From positions 1 to 22,045 of the forward strand of contig JBEBWZ010000051.1 in the NCBI GenBank assembly GCA_040391865.1: DNA of 22,045 nucleotides, in the 5' to 3' direction. The position numbers and the translations under genes were made by a program. Position 1 is the first letter of the stretch, and each line of letters begins with the position of its first letter. The notes beneath the pieces were generated by a model. It saw only the letters and a list, made by a program, of their open reading frames with translations, searched no databases and was not told the DNA's origin. The stretch is from Solimonas sp040391865 (GTDB lineage: Bacteria; Pseudomonadota; Gammaproteobacteria; Nevskiales; Nevskiaceae). Below are positions 15,084 through 21,996 of the stretch, one piece after another.

Positions 15084-16139
15084 TCAGCCCTTGCGGCCGA
15101 CCACGATCTGTTCGCCGTCGGAGCCGACAATGCGTATCGGCAAATGCCACGACAGGGTGTCGAGGAAGGCGTCGGGGTTGCCGGTCTTGAAAGCACCGCT
15201 GATGCGCAGCGTGCCGAGTGCGGGGTCGTTGAGCACGATGCGACGACCGCCGTAACGGTTCACTTCCGCCACCGCCTGTGCGAGGTTTTCGTTCTCGAAC
15301 AGCAGCAGGCCTTCACGCCAGCTGGTGGCGCGCCGCAGGTCGGTCTTGTGGATGACCTGCTCGACGGGGCTGGCGGCCTTGGCGATCAGTTGATCGCCGG
15401 GGAACAGGATGGTGGCCTTGCGCTCGCGCGCTGCGGCATCGTGCATCAGCCCTGAGAGCGGCGTGGTGTCTTCAACCGCGACGCGCCCTTGAATCAGGGT
15501 CACGGCCACACTGTCCTGCAGCAGGCGGACGTCGAACTCGGTGCCCAGCGCCGTGACTTTGCGCTCGCCAGCCTGGACCACGAACGGGCGTGTGGGGTCG
15601 TGCGCGACTTCAAACAAGCCCTGGCCTTGCAACAGCGCGACATCGCGTATGTCGGCGCGATAGCGCACGACGGCGCGGCTGTCGGTGTTGAGCGTCACTG
15701 TGCTGCCGTCTTCGAGATTGATGGTGCGACGTTCTCCGACAGCGGTGCGATACAGGGTTTCGCCCATCACCGCATGGCGCGCGCGTGCCTGCTGGTATTG
15801 CAGTTCGCTCCAGGTGTCGTCGCTGAGGGTGAATGCGACGGCGATCACCGCAATCACGCTGGCGGCGACGGCCGCCGCGGTGCGCTGCCGGCGACGGCGG
15901 CGATAGCCGGCCACACGCGCCAGGGTTTCCTGCCGGAGCCTGGCATGCGCGCCGGAGCCTTCGATCCCGCGGGTGATGCGATAGCCGCGATCGATGCGAT
16001 CGTAAATTTCCGCATGCTCGGGGTCGCTGTCACGCCAGCGCTCGAAATCGCGCCGCACGGCGGGATCGTCGCCGCTTTGATGCAGCGCATCGGCCCAGGC
16101 TGCAGCCTGATCCTGGATTTGTTCAGTGCGTGATGACAT
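15084..16139 (-). CDS. FecR-family anti-sigma factor
   Basis: A 351-residue inner-membrane protein that should hold its sigma factor and receive a signal from the receptor STN domain in the periplasm. Residues about 8-52 form the cytoplasmic sigma-binding DUF4880-like region (AAAWADALHQSG; WRDSDPEHAEIYDRI). An Arg-rich stop-transfer stretch (80-86) leads into one membrane helix at about 87-104. The FecR domain covers about 132-222 (GERRTINLEDGSTVTLNTDS; GLFEVAHDPTRPFVVQAG; ALGTEFDVR), and 274-345 is the C-terminal DUF4974-like STN-interacting part (LLLFENENLAQAVAEVNRYG; ISGAFKTGNPDAFLDTL). ATG 16139 overlaps the sigma stop by one base (TGATG), showing translational coupling and a 1:1 pair. 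Length is usual for the family. Confidence 0.94.
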   Translation of the reverse strand: MSSRTEQIQDQAAAWADALHQSGDDPAVRRDFERWRDSDPEHAEIYDRIDRGYRITRGIEGSGAHARLRQETLARVAGYRRRRRQRTAAAVAASVIAVIAVAFTLSDDTWSELQYQQARARHAVMGETLYRTAVGERRTINLEDGSTVTLNTDSRAVVRYRADIRDVALLQGQGLFEVAHDPTRPFVVQAGERKVTALGTEFDVRLLQDSVAVTLIQGRVAVEDTTPLSGLMHDAAARERKATILFPGDQLIAKAASPVEQVIHKTDLRRATSWREGLLLFENENLAQAVAEVNRYGGRRIVLNDPALGTLRISGAFKTGNPDAFLDTLSWHLPIRIVGSDGEQIVVGRKG

Positions 16140-16702
16140 CAGCCCAACACGCCCCCCAGATGCTTGAGCGCCAGCGCCATGTGGCGCTGTGCGGCGCGCG
16201 TGGACATGCCGAGCATCTGTGCAATTTCCGGGAATGATTGTTTCTCGGTCCAGCGTAGTACGAAGACGTCGCGCGTGCGTTCCGGCAGTTGGCTCAGCAC
16301 GGCGTTGACGCGATCGATCCCTTCATGCCCGAGGACAATGCGCTCCGGCGTGATCTCCGTCGTCAGTGCGTGCAGCGCTTCATCAAACGATTCATGCGCA
16401 CTGCGGTGACGCACCTGATCGCGGCGGCCACGGTCGCGCAACACGTTGGCCGCCGCCTGGAACGTGTACTGCTCCATATGCTCGATGGCTTCGCCGGTCT
16501 TGCTGTTGCGATCACGCTGGATCAGTTGCAGGAAGACTTCCTGCACCATGTCGTCGACATCGGCAGGGTTGCGCACGCGCTTGATGAAGAAGCCGCGCAG
16601 CTGTGCGGTGTACTGCCGCACCGTGTTTCCCCAACGGGTGCGTTCATCATCCTCCACGCTTTCCAGCGCTCGGGGCCACGGTGCCGGTGTGCTGTTGGTC
16701 AT
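16139..16702 (-). CDS. FecI-type ECF sigma factor
   Basis: A 187-residue sigma factor. Region 2 lies at about 30-62 (YTAQLRGFFIKRV; NPADVDDMVQEVFLQLIQ) and region 4 at about 138-186 (LPERTRDVFVLRWTEKQSFPEI; MLGMSTRAAQRHMALALKHL). It is the cognate partner of the overlapping FecR gene and should direct polymerase to the receptor-autotransporter operon when released. ATG 16702 is taken because the protein then starts at the usual distance before region 2. An upstream ATG at 16774 is in frame, but its extra 24 codons are Arg-rich and would cover the leader. Only a weak AGGT precedes 16702; a stronger GGAGGAG lies 25 bases up, inside a small palindrome (16721-16737). Confidence 0.92.
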   Translation of the reverse strand: MTNSTPAPWPRALESVEDDERTRWGNTVRQYTAQLRGFFIKRVRNPADVDDMVQEVFLQLIQRDRNSKTGEAIEHMEQYTFQAAANVLRDRGRRDQVRHRSAHESFDEALHALTTEITPERIVLGHEGIDRVNAVLSQLPERTRDVFVLRWTEKQSFPEIAQMLGMSTRAAQRHMALALKHLGGVLG

Positions 16703-16745
16703 ATGCGGACCTATTTTGTAATCGGATCTCCTCCGATGCGGGCGG

Positions 16746-16774
16746 AGGTTAAACCCGCTTCGGCGTTCCGGCAA
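16746..16774 (-). promoter_or_regulatory. Weak sigma70-like promoter candidate for fecI-fecR
   Basis: TTGCCG (16774-16769), a 17-base spacer and TAACCT (16751-16746) on the minus strand, about 44 bases before the sigma ATG. Each hexamer matches consensus only partly. No clear Fur box was seen here, so iron control of the sigma pair is not supported by the sequence. Confidence 0.22.
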
Positions 16775-16796
16775 ACATCGGGGTTCAGCCCGACCA

Positions 16797-16821
16797 CAAA
16801 AAAGCCCCGGATGACCGGGGC
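16797..16821 (-). terminator. Intrinsic terminator of fpr
   Basis: GCCCCGG (16804-16810) pairs with CCGGGGC (16815-16821) around a 4-base loop; on the minus strand it is followed by six or more T. It lies about 35 bases past the fpr stop, separating fpr from the sigma/anti-sigma operon. Confidence 0.92.
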
Positions 16822-16855
16822 GCTTTTGTCACAACTTCGAAGGCACAGGATGCGG

Positions 16856-17632
16856 CTATTTCTCGACGAACGCGCGCTCGATGACATAGTCGCCGGGCGT
16901 GCCGATATGCGGCGAGATCACGAAGTTGCGGCTGTCGAGGATGGTGCAGGTGTCCTTCAGCATGGTCGGACTGCCGCACATCATCACGCGATCGGTCTCC
17001 GGGTTCAGCTGCGGCAGGCCGATGTCGTTGCAGAGCTTGCCGTTCTCGAACAGGTCGGTCAGGCGGCCCTGGTAGCGGAACGGTTCGCGGGTCACGGTCG
17101 GGTAGTAGATGAGCTTGTCGCGCACCAGTTCGCCGAGGAATTCGTGCTGCGGCAGTTCCTGGGTGATGTAGTCGTGATAGGCCAGATCGTTGACCCGGCG
17201 CACACCATGTACCAGCACCACTTTCTCGAAGCGCTCGTAGACGTCGGGATCGCGGATCAGGCTCATGAACGGCGCGAGTCCGGTACCGGTGCCCAGCAGG
17301 TACAGGTTCTTGCCCGGCTTGAGATCGTCCAGCACCAGGGTGCCGGTGGGCTTGCGGCTGACCAGCAGATCGTCGCCCACCTTGAGATGCTGCAGGCGCG
17401 AGGTCAGCGGGCCGTTATCGACCTTGATGCTGAAGAATTCCAGCGTTTCCTCGTAGTTGGGGCTGGCAATGCTGTAGGCGCGCATCAGCGGCTTGCCGTT
17501 GACCTGCAGGCCGATCATCAGGAAATGACCGTTGCGGAAACGCAGCGCCGGATCACGCGTGGTCGTGAAGCTGAACAGCGTGTCGTTCCAATGCTGGACC
17601 GAAAGAACTTTTTCTGTAGCGATAGCAGCCAT
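16856..17632 (-). CDS. fpr: Ferredoxin/flavodoxin-NADP(+) reductase
   Basis: A 258-residue FAD enzyme moving electrons between NADPH and ferredoxin or flavodoxin in the cytoplasm. The FAD site RAYS is at 51-54, the NADP-binding GTGTGLAPF at 114-122, CGSP at 219-222, and the C-terminus ends in YVIERAFVEK, the form of the bacterial subclass of Azotobacter and Pseudomonas FprA (about 258 residues). ATG 17632 gives the family's usual N-terminus (AAIATEKVLSVQHWNDTLFSF); the frame runs 37 codons upstream but those do not fit. A weak AGGA lies about 12 bases before. The gap to minE upstream is 197 bases with a weak terminator, so fpr probably has its own promoter; its stress regulator cannot be read here. 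Confidence 0.93.
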   Translation of the reverse strand: MAAIATEKVLSVQHWNDTLFSFTTTRDPALRFRNGHFLMIGLQVNGKPLMRAYSIASPNYEETLEFFSIKVDNGPLTSRLQHLKVGDDLLVSRKPTGTLVLDDLKPGKNLYLLGTGTGLAPFMSLIRDPDVYERFEKVVLVHGVRRVNDLAYHDYITQELPQHEFLGELVRDKLIYYPTVTREPFRYQGRLTDLFENGKLCNDIGLPQLNPETDRVMMCGSPTMLKDTCTILDSRNFVISPHIGTPGDYVIERAFVEK

Positions 17633-17797
17633 GTCGGCAACTTTTCCTGCTGCGCGGGTTGCGGGGGCGCGAATGTTAAGGAAAAACGCCCGCTCCGGCA
17701 TTCGTCCGAAGGGAGGAGTTCCATCGACATTCCTGGGGGGCATGACGGCCCGGGGCGCAGCTTACCCCGGACTTTCGTCGCCTCCGCGAACTTTAGT

Positions 17798-17826
17798 TAA
17801 ATTAAAACAGACCCTTACGCAGGCCT
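17798..17826 (-). terminator. Weak intrinsic terminator after minE
   Basis: On the minus strand CAGGCC and GGTCTG form a 6-bp stem (one G-T pair) around an 8-base loop, followed by TTTTAATTT. It starts only 4 bases after the minE stop. Read-through into fpr is possible. Confidence 0.5.
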
Positions 17827-17829
17827 GAC

Positions 17830-18084
17830 TCAGGCGTCCGGCAGCGTGATGTTCATCTCCAGCACTTCCAGACCGGCTTCACGCTGGACGTCGATTTTGA
17901 CCGCGCTGTCTGCCACTTGCACGTATTTGCGCACCACATCGAGGATTTCCTGACGCAGCCGCGGCAAGTACATGGGGCCGTTGGCACGACCTTCCCGCTG
18001 GTGCGCCACCACCACTTTCAACCGCTCCTTGGCGACCGAGGCGGATGCTTTCGGCTCGGCGCGGAAAAACTTCAGCCAATCCAT
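17830..18084 (-). CDS. minE: Cell division topological specificity factor MinE
   Basis: An 84-residue protein. The N-terminal DWLKFFRAEPKASASVAKERLKVVVAHQR holds the membrane-binding start and the anti-MinCD helix (about 12-30) that stimulates MinD ATPase. The C-terminal half (GPMYLPRLRQEILDVVRKYV; VQREAGLEVLEMNITLP) is the dimerising topological domain. TTGGAGG lies 5 bases before ATG 18084. MinD stops one base before this ATG, so the two are coupled. MinE drives the pole-to-pole oscillation that keeps the division site at mid-cell. Confidence 0.97.
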   Translation of the reverse strand: MDWLKFFRAEPKASASVAKERLKVVVAHQREGRANGPMYLPRLRQEILDVVRKYVQVADSAVKIDVQREAGLEVLEMNITLPDA

Positions 18085-18085
18085 A

Positions 18086-18895
18086 TCAGCCTCCAAACAA
18101 ACGGCCGAGAAGGCCCTTTTTCTCGGCATTCAGGAAGCGGTGCTCACGCGTTTCACCGAGGAATCGGGCCACGATGTCATCGTAGGCCTTGCCGGCATCA
18201 TTCTGCTGATCGGCGATCACCGGCATGCCGGCATTCGACGATGACAGCACCGCCGCACTTTCCGGCACCACGCCCAGCAGCGGGATCGCGAGGATTTCCT
18301 TGACGTCTTCCACCGACAGCATCTCGCCCTTGGCAACGCGCGCCGGGTTGTAGCGCGTCAGCACCAGTTGCTCCTTGACCCGGCCCTGGCCGGTTTCGGC
18401 CTTGTGGGTCTTGCTGGACAGCAGGCCGAGCACGCGATCGGAGTCGCGCACCGACGACACTTCCGGATTGGTCACCACCAGCGCTTCGTCGGCGTAGTAC
18501 ATCGCCAGATGCGCGCCGCGCTCGATGCCGGCCGGGGAATCGCAGATGACGTAGTCGAAGTCCTTCGACAGCTCGGTCAGCACGCGCTCGACGCCTTCCT
18601 GGGTCAGCGCGTCCTTGTCGCGCGTCTGGCTGGCGGCCAGGATGAACAGGTTTTCATGCTGCTTGTCCTTGATCAGCGCCTGCCGCAGCGTCGCTTCGCC
18701 GTTCAGGACGTTGACGAAGTCGAACACCACCCGACGCTCGCAGCCCATGATCAGATCGAGATTGCGCAGGCCGACGTCGAAGTCGATGACCACCGTCTTC
18801 AGTCCACGCATCGCCAGGCCAGTCGCGAACGAAGCGCTGGTCGTGGTCTTGCCCACGCCGCCCTTGCCCGAGGTCACGACAACAATCTTCGCCAC
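18086..18895 (-). CDS. minD: Septum-site determining ATPase MinD
   Basis: A 269-residue membrane-cycling ATPase. The deviant Walker A SGKGGVGKTT is at 9-18 with the signature Lys11, switch I is in VIDFDVGLRNLDL (36-48), and ICDSPAGIE forms the Walker B region. The C-terminal NAEKKGLLGRLFGG is the amphipathic membrane-targeting helix. The start is GTG at 18895, supported by AAGG 7 bases upstream and by the invariant AKIVVVTSGKGG opening. It lies 45 bases after minC and overlaps functionally with minE. Length equals E. coli MinD to within a residue or two. Confidence 0.98.
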   Translation of the reverse strand: MAKIVVVTSGKGGVGKTTTSASFATGLAMRGLKTVVIDFDVGLRNLDLIMGCERRVVFDFVNVLNGEATLRQALIKDKQHENLFILAASQTRDKDALTQEGVERVLTELSKDFDYVICDSPAGIERGAHLAMYYADEALVVTNPEVSSVRDSDRVLGLLSSKTHKAETGQGRVKEQLVLTRYNPARVAKGEMLSVEDVKEILAIPLLGVVPESAAVLSSSNAGMPVIADQQNDAGKAYDDIVARFLGETREHRFLNAEKKGLLGRLFGG

Positions 18896-18940
18896 GGTTC
18901 ACCCTTTCCTTGAGTTTTTCATCATCCCGAGCGGCATTGA

Positions 18941-19648
18941 CTAGCCGTCCAGACGTTCGATCTTCAGTTTGCCATCGACCAGCAAAACCTGCGCGGCCTT
19001 GCCACGCAGATCACCCTGCATCTGCTCGGCCACTGCATAGACACCGGCCACCGCCACAAGATCCGGCTCGAAGCGGTGGCAGAACACCCGCGCCGTGGTT
19101 TCGCCCTGCGCTCCCGCGATCGCGCGGCCACGCAACGCACCGTAGATATGGACACAGCCATCGGCCGCCACTTCCGCACCGGGGCTCACCGTGGAAGTGA
19201 TCACCAGATCGCCGCCCGCGGCGTAGATCTGCTGACCGGAGCGCACCGGCTCGGTGACGATCCGCGTGGCACGACGCTCATAGACCGGCGCGGCCACCGC
19301 AGCCGGTGGCGGTGGCGGTGGCGGTGGCGCCACTGGCGCAGAACGCGTGCCCTTGCTGGCATCGGGCTGCAACACCGCCAGCCCCCAATGGCGCGCGGAC
19401 TCGGTCAGCGGCCCATCGGCTACGCCCAGCGGCTGCATCCCAACCTCGCGCAGCGCGGCAATGAGGCCGCCGAGGTCCATCGCGATATCTGCTTCCAGGA
19501 CCACCGGCATGCCCTGCACCGCCTGCGGCATCTGCCGGGCGAAATCGCGGAGTTGCGCATTGATGGCGGCGAGGTTCGGGTCCAGCACACGGACCCGCGT
19601 CAGCGAGAGCATGCGGCCCTTGAATTCGAGCGCGTTTGTCGGCGTCAT
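18941..19648 (-). CDS. minC: Septum-site determining inhibitor MinC
   Basis: A 235-residue FtsZ-assembly inhibitor recruited by MinD. Residues 1-95 are the N-terminal FtsZ-binding domain (EFKGRMLSLTRVRVLD; MPVVLEADI). A Pro/Ala linker at 104-122 contains eight prolines in a row. Residues about 126-233 are the beta-helical C-domain with RSGQQIY at 136-142 and GAEVAADGCVHIYGALRGRA, which binds MinD. ATG 19648 is chosen by family N-terminus (TPTNALEFKG); the ribosome site is weak, and the frame stays open 113 codons further upstream without family match. First gene of the minCDE operon; a TAAAAT -10-like hexamer lies about 25 bases upstream. Confidence 0.95.
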   Translation of the reverse strand: MTPTNALEFKGRMLSLTRVRVLDPNLAAINAQLRDFARQMPQAVQGMPVVLEADIAMDLGGLIAALREVGMQPLGVADGPLTESARHWGLAVLQPDASKGTRSAPVAPPPPPPPPAAVAAPVYERRATRIVTEPVRSGQQIYAAGGDLVITSTVSPGAEVAADGCVHIYGALRGRAIAGAQGETTARVFCHRFEPDLVAVAGVYAVAEQMQGDLRGKAAQVLLVDGKLKIERLDG

Positions 19649-19815
19649 GTCGTTATCAGCAAAGTTGGTGAATTTTACACAGAACCCAGCGTCGACGGCG
19701 CCGCAGAGGCCAGCATCCGCTCGGCGCTGCGGCTCGCGACTGCGGCGGACGCCGTCGCAGCCATGCATTCTCCGAGGCATCGGTGCTTGATCGCACCCAA
19801 ACACGCCTGTCCGCC

Positions 19816-19861
19816 GTCGCGGCGAAGCATGCGCGGACGTGCTCGCATGCTTCGCCGCGAC
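19816..19861. repeat. Perfect 18-bp inverted repeat in the minC / isomerase gap
   Basis: Arms 19816-19833 and 19844-19861 are exact reverse complements around a 10-base loop. There is no T-run on either side, and the genes here diverge, so it is not an ordinary terminator. It resembles REP-type palindromes or a cruciform/operator. The remainder of the gap (19649-19943) is GC-rich, holds the presumed minC promoter near 19670, and contains no supported gene. Confidence 0.85.
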
Positions 19862-19943
19862 AGTCCAACGCCATCGGTGCGGCTTGTGTCGCTCAAAAAC
19901 ACCGTGCAAGACTTCGGCATCCACATTCTTCAGCCCCTCCTCA

Positions 19944-20540
19944 ATGAGCCAGCCTGTCATCGAATTCTTCTGGGACCCCGCCAGCACCTACACCTACCTC
20001 GCCGCGACCCAGATCGGCGCACTGGCGGGACGACATGGCGCCAAGATCGTGTGGCGGCCGTTCCTGCTCGGCAAGGTGTTCGAGGCGACCGGCAATCGCC
20101 CGCCGGTCTCGGTCCCCGCCAAGGGCAAATATCTGTTCAACGATGTGCGCCTGTGGGCCAAGCACTATGGCGTGCCGTTCCGCTTTCCATCGGTGTTCCC
20201 GGTGGCGAGTCTGACCGCGCTGCGTATCGCCTGCGGCCTGCCCGAGGAACAGGCGCACCGCTGGGCGTATGCGATTCTTCATGTCTACTGGACGCAGGAT
20301 CGCGATATCGGTCAGCCCGAGGTACTGCGGGAGGTTGCCCTCGGCCTGGGTCTGGATCCGGACGCCACGCTGGCACTGGCACAGGACCCGGCCGTGAAGG
20401 AACAGCTCAAGACCAATACCGAGGAAGCGGTGCGCCGCGGCGTGTTCGGCGCGCCCACGTTCTTCATCGGCGAGCACATGTTCTGGGGCAACGATCGCTT
20501 CGAGCTGATGGAAGCCGTGCTCACCGGTCGCCTGGCCTGA
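19944..20540 (+). CDS. DsbA-family / 2-hydroxychromene-2-carboxylate isomerase-like protein
   Basis: A 198-residue cytoplasmic thioredoxin-fold protein of the GST-kappa/HCCA-isomerase type. The N-terminal FFWDPASTYTYLA (8-20) corresponds to the family's D-x-x-S-P-Y-S-Y motif, with Ser14 as the glutathione-activating residue, and GVFGAPTFF (167-175) carries the cis-proline Pro171 of the fold. A helical insertion fills the middle. HCCA isomerases act in naphthalene breakdown, but most homologues have unknown substrates and no aromatic-degradation genes are present here. ATG 19944 starts the first strand (PVIEFFWDP); no clear ribosome site is visible. Its stop is 117 bases before the hydrolase. 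Confidence 0.9.
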   Translation: MSQPVIEFFWDPASTYTYLAATQIGALAGRHGAKIVWRPFLLGKVFEATGNRPPVSVPAKGKYLFNDVRLWAKHYGVPFRFPSVFPVASLTALRIACGLPEEQAHRWAYAILHVYWTQDRDIGQPEVLREVALGLGLDPDATLALAQDPAVKEQLKTNTEEAVRRGVFGAPTFFIGEHMFWGNDRFELMEAVLTGRLA

Positions 20541-20597
20541 GCGCCGGCCACAACTGCCACCCGATCGGAATCCCGGGAGCGCCTGCGACACGGTTCC

Positions 20598-20643
20598 GGT
20601 TTCGCCGGGGGCGGCGGGTCCTTTCGTATACTCCGGCGAAACC
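20598..20643 (+). promoter_or_regulatory. Inverted repeat flanking a -10-like hexamer before the hydrolase
   Basis: GGTTTCGCCGG (20598-20608) and CCGGCGAAACC (20633-20643) are perfect 11-bp reverse complements. The 24-base interval ends in TATACT (20627-20632), a fair -10 element; no good -35 was found. The right arm would cover the transcription start and lies 15 bases before the hydrolase ATG, so it may be an operator or a 5' hairpin. Confidence 0.5.
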
Positions 20644-20657
20644 TGCTTCCAGATCCC

Positions 20658-21530
20658 ATGACTGCCGCCAGCCGCTCCGACTTCCTGCCTGTACGCGGCC
20701 TGCGTTATCACGTGCGGCGCTGGGGTGATCCCGACAAACCGCTGCTGATTCTCGGCCACGGCTGGCTCGACGTTTCCGCCACGTTCCAATACCTGGTACA
20801 GCCGCTGTTGTCGGTGTGTCAGGTCGCCTGCCCTGACTGGCGCGGTTTCGGACACAGCCAATGGCCACAGGACGGGTACTGGTTTCACGACTACGTGGCC
20901 GATCTGGAAGTCATCGCCGACCATTACGCACCACAGGCGCCGCTGTGGCTGGCCGGGCACAGCATGGGCGCACAGATCGTCAGTCTGTATGCCGGACTGC
21001 GGCCACAGCGGGTCAGCAAGCTGGTGTGCCTCGATGGCCTGTTTCTGCCGGACATGCCGGCGGAACTCGCGCCGAAGCGCTATGTGCGCTGGCTGGATGA
21101 GTTGAAGAAACCCGCGCGCGACAAGACCTACAGCTCGTTCGAAGCGCTGTCGGAACGCGTGCGCCTGCTGCATCCGCAGCTGAGCCCCGAGCGTGCATTG
21201 TTCGTGGCGCGGTGCTGGGGCAACGAAGACGGGCACGGCTGCATTCGTCTGCTGGCCGACCCCAAGCACCGCATGCACGGCCCCAGCCTCTACCGCGCTG
21301 CGGAATCGATGGCGATCTGGCGCCAGGTCACGGCGCCAACCTTGTTCGTCGATGGCGGCCAGTCGGTGTTTCACAAGAACCTGCCACCGGAACAGACTGA
21401 GATGCGGCGCGGCTGTTTCCGCAACCGCCAGCAGATGGTCGTCGCGGAGGCCGGGCACATGATGCATTTCGACGCGCCCGAAGCGACCGGTCAGGCCATC
21501 GCCCGCTTTCTTGCCGGGGTCGGGCCCTGA
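20658..21530 (+). CDS. Alpha/beta-fold hydrolase
   Basis: A 290-residue cytoplasmic hydrolase. The oxyanion HGW is at 34-36, the DWRGFGHS loop at 60-67, the nucleophile elbow GHSMG at 100-104 (Ser102), and the catalytic His is in AGHMMHFD (His267). The acid is less clear: after strand 7 the sequence reads LFVDGGQSVF, with Asp233 slightly early and no Asp at the usual G-x-D spot. Asp126 at the end of strand 6 (CLDGLF) is an alternative. A cap domain covers about 135-215. Esterase, lactonase or C-C hydrolase activity cannot be told apart from sequence. The gene is followed without gap by a small exported protein. Confidence 0.92.
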   Translation: MTAASRSDFLPVRGLRYHVRRWGDPDKPLLILGHGWLDVSATFQYLVQPLLSVCQVACPDWRGFGHSQWPQDGYWFHDYVADLEVIADHYAPQAPLWLAGHSMGAQIVSLYAGLRPQRVSKLVCLDGLFLPDMPAELAPKRYVRWLDELKKPARDKTYSSFEALSERVRLLHPQLSPERALFVARCWGNEDGHGCIRLLADPKHRMHGPSLYRAAESMAIWRQVTAPTLFVDGGQSVFHKNLPPEQTEMRRGCFRNRQQMVVAEAGHMMHFDAPEATGQAIARFLAGVGP

Positions 21531-21547
21531 AGCGCGCGGCGGTCGCG

Positions 21548-21859
21548 GTGCTGGCGCTGCTGCTGGGCGCCGGCGCTGTCAGTGCACAGACACCGACGCC
21601 AACGGCGGCGACCCTGAGTGCGCGCGAGACCCATCGCCTGCTGTACCGCCTCGATCAAAGCCTGCAGCGGCTGGCGCACGACTATCACCAGTCACCGGCA
21701 CAGCGTCCGGGCCTCCAGGAGCTGGACCTGAGAATCGACGAGGTCGAAGCGCTGCTGCACCAACTGCGCTACCAGCCGCTGGCACGCGAGCGACAGATCG
21801 AGCTGTTCAAGACCGAGATGCAGATCCGCAAGCTGCGCGAAACGATTCCGAATCGCTAG
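21548..21859 (+). CDS. Small exported coiled-coil protein
   Basis: At least 103 residues from GTG 21548. The codons just upstream extend the frame to CTG at 21527, read as L/M-KRAAVAVLALLLGAGAVSAQ in two parts (KRAA, then the hydrophobic core). Only with that extension is there a complete signal peptide with a positive n-region and a SAQ cleavage site, so the true start is probably CTG 21527, overlapping the hydrolase TGA. The mature part has a PTPTAATLS linker and then heptad-rich helix (THRLLYRLDQSLQRLAHDY; LQELDLRIDEVEALLHQLRY; RQIELFKTEMQIRKLRETI), likely a periplasmic coiled coil. I do not recognise the family. Confidence 0.7.
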   Translation: MLALLLGAGAVSAQTPTPTAATLSARETHRLLYRLDQSLQRLAHDYHQSPAQRPGLQELDLRIDEVEALLHQLRYQPLARERQIELFKTEMQIRKLRETIPNR

Positions 21860-21860
21860 G

Positions 21861-21996
21861 GGAGTCGGAATTGGGGATTGGGGATTCGTGAAGGCCTGTC
21901 GGAGGTTGGATCAAGCCGAAGGCGGATCCAACGCAGGTGTCTGGAACGCCGGCCGGGCGTGAAGCCGCCCAGCGCAGGTTCACCCGCACGAATCCC
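21861..21996. repeat. Intergenic repeat element bounded by inverted ends
   Basis: GGGATTCGTG (21881-21890) is exactly inverted at 21987-21996 (CACGAATCCC). Between them is the hairpin GTTGGATC/GATCCAAC around AAGCCGAAGGCG (21905-21932), a second copy of 6859-6886. No gene seen in this gap. Confidence 0.8.

Noticed and set aside
16289..17800. 503-codon plus-strand open frame opposite fecI and fpr
   Set aside because: Crosses two antisense genes and the fpr terminator; no motifs.
19076..20728. 550-codon plus-strand open frame over minC and the isomerase
   Set aside because: Runs antisense to minC and out of frame with the isomerase; composition is Arg/His-rich and shows no domain.
19941..21467. 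508-codon minus-strand open frame opposite the isomerase and hydrolase
   Set aside because: It lies antisense to two genes with clear family motifs and its translation is His/Gln/Arg-rich without family match, a common shadow in GC-rich DNA.
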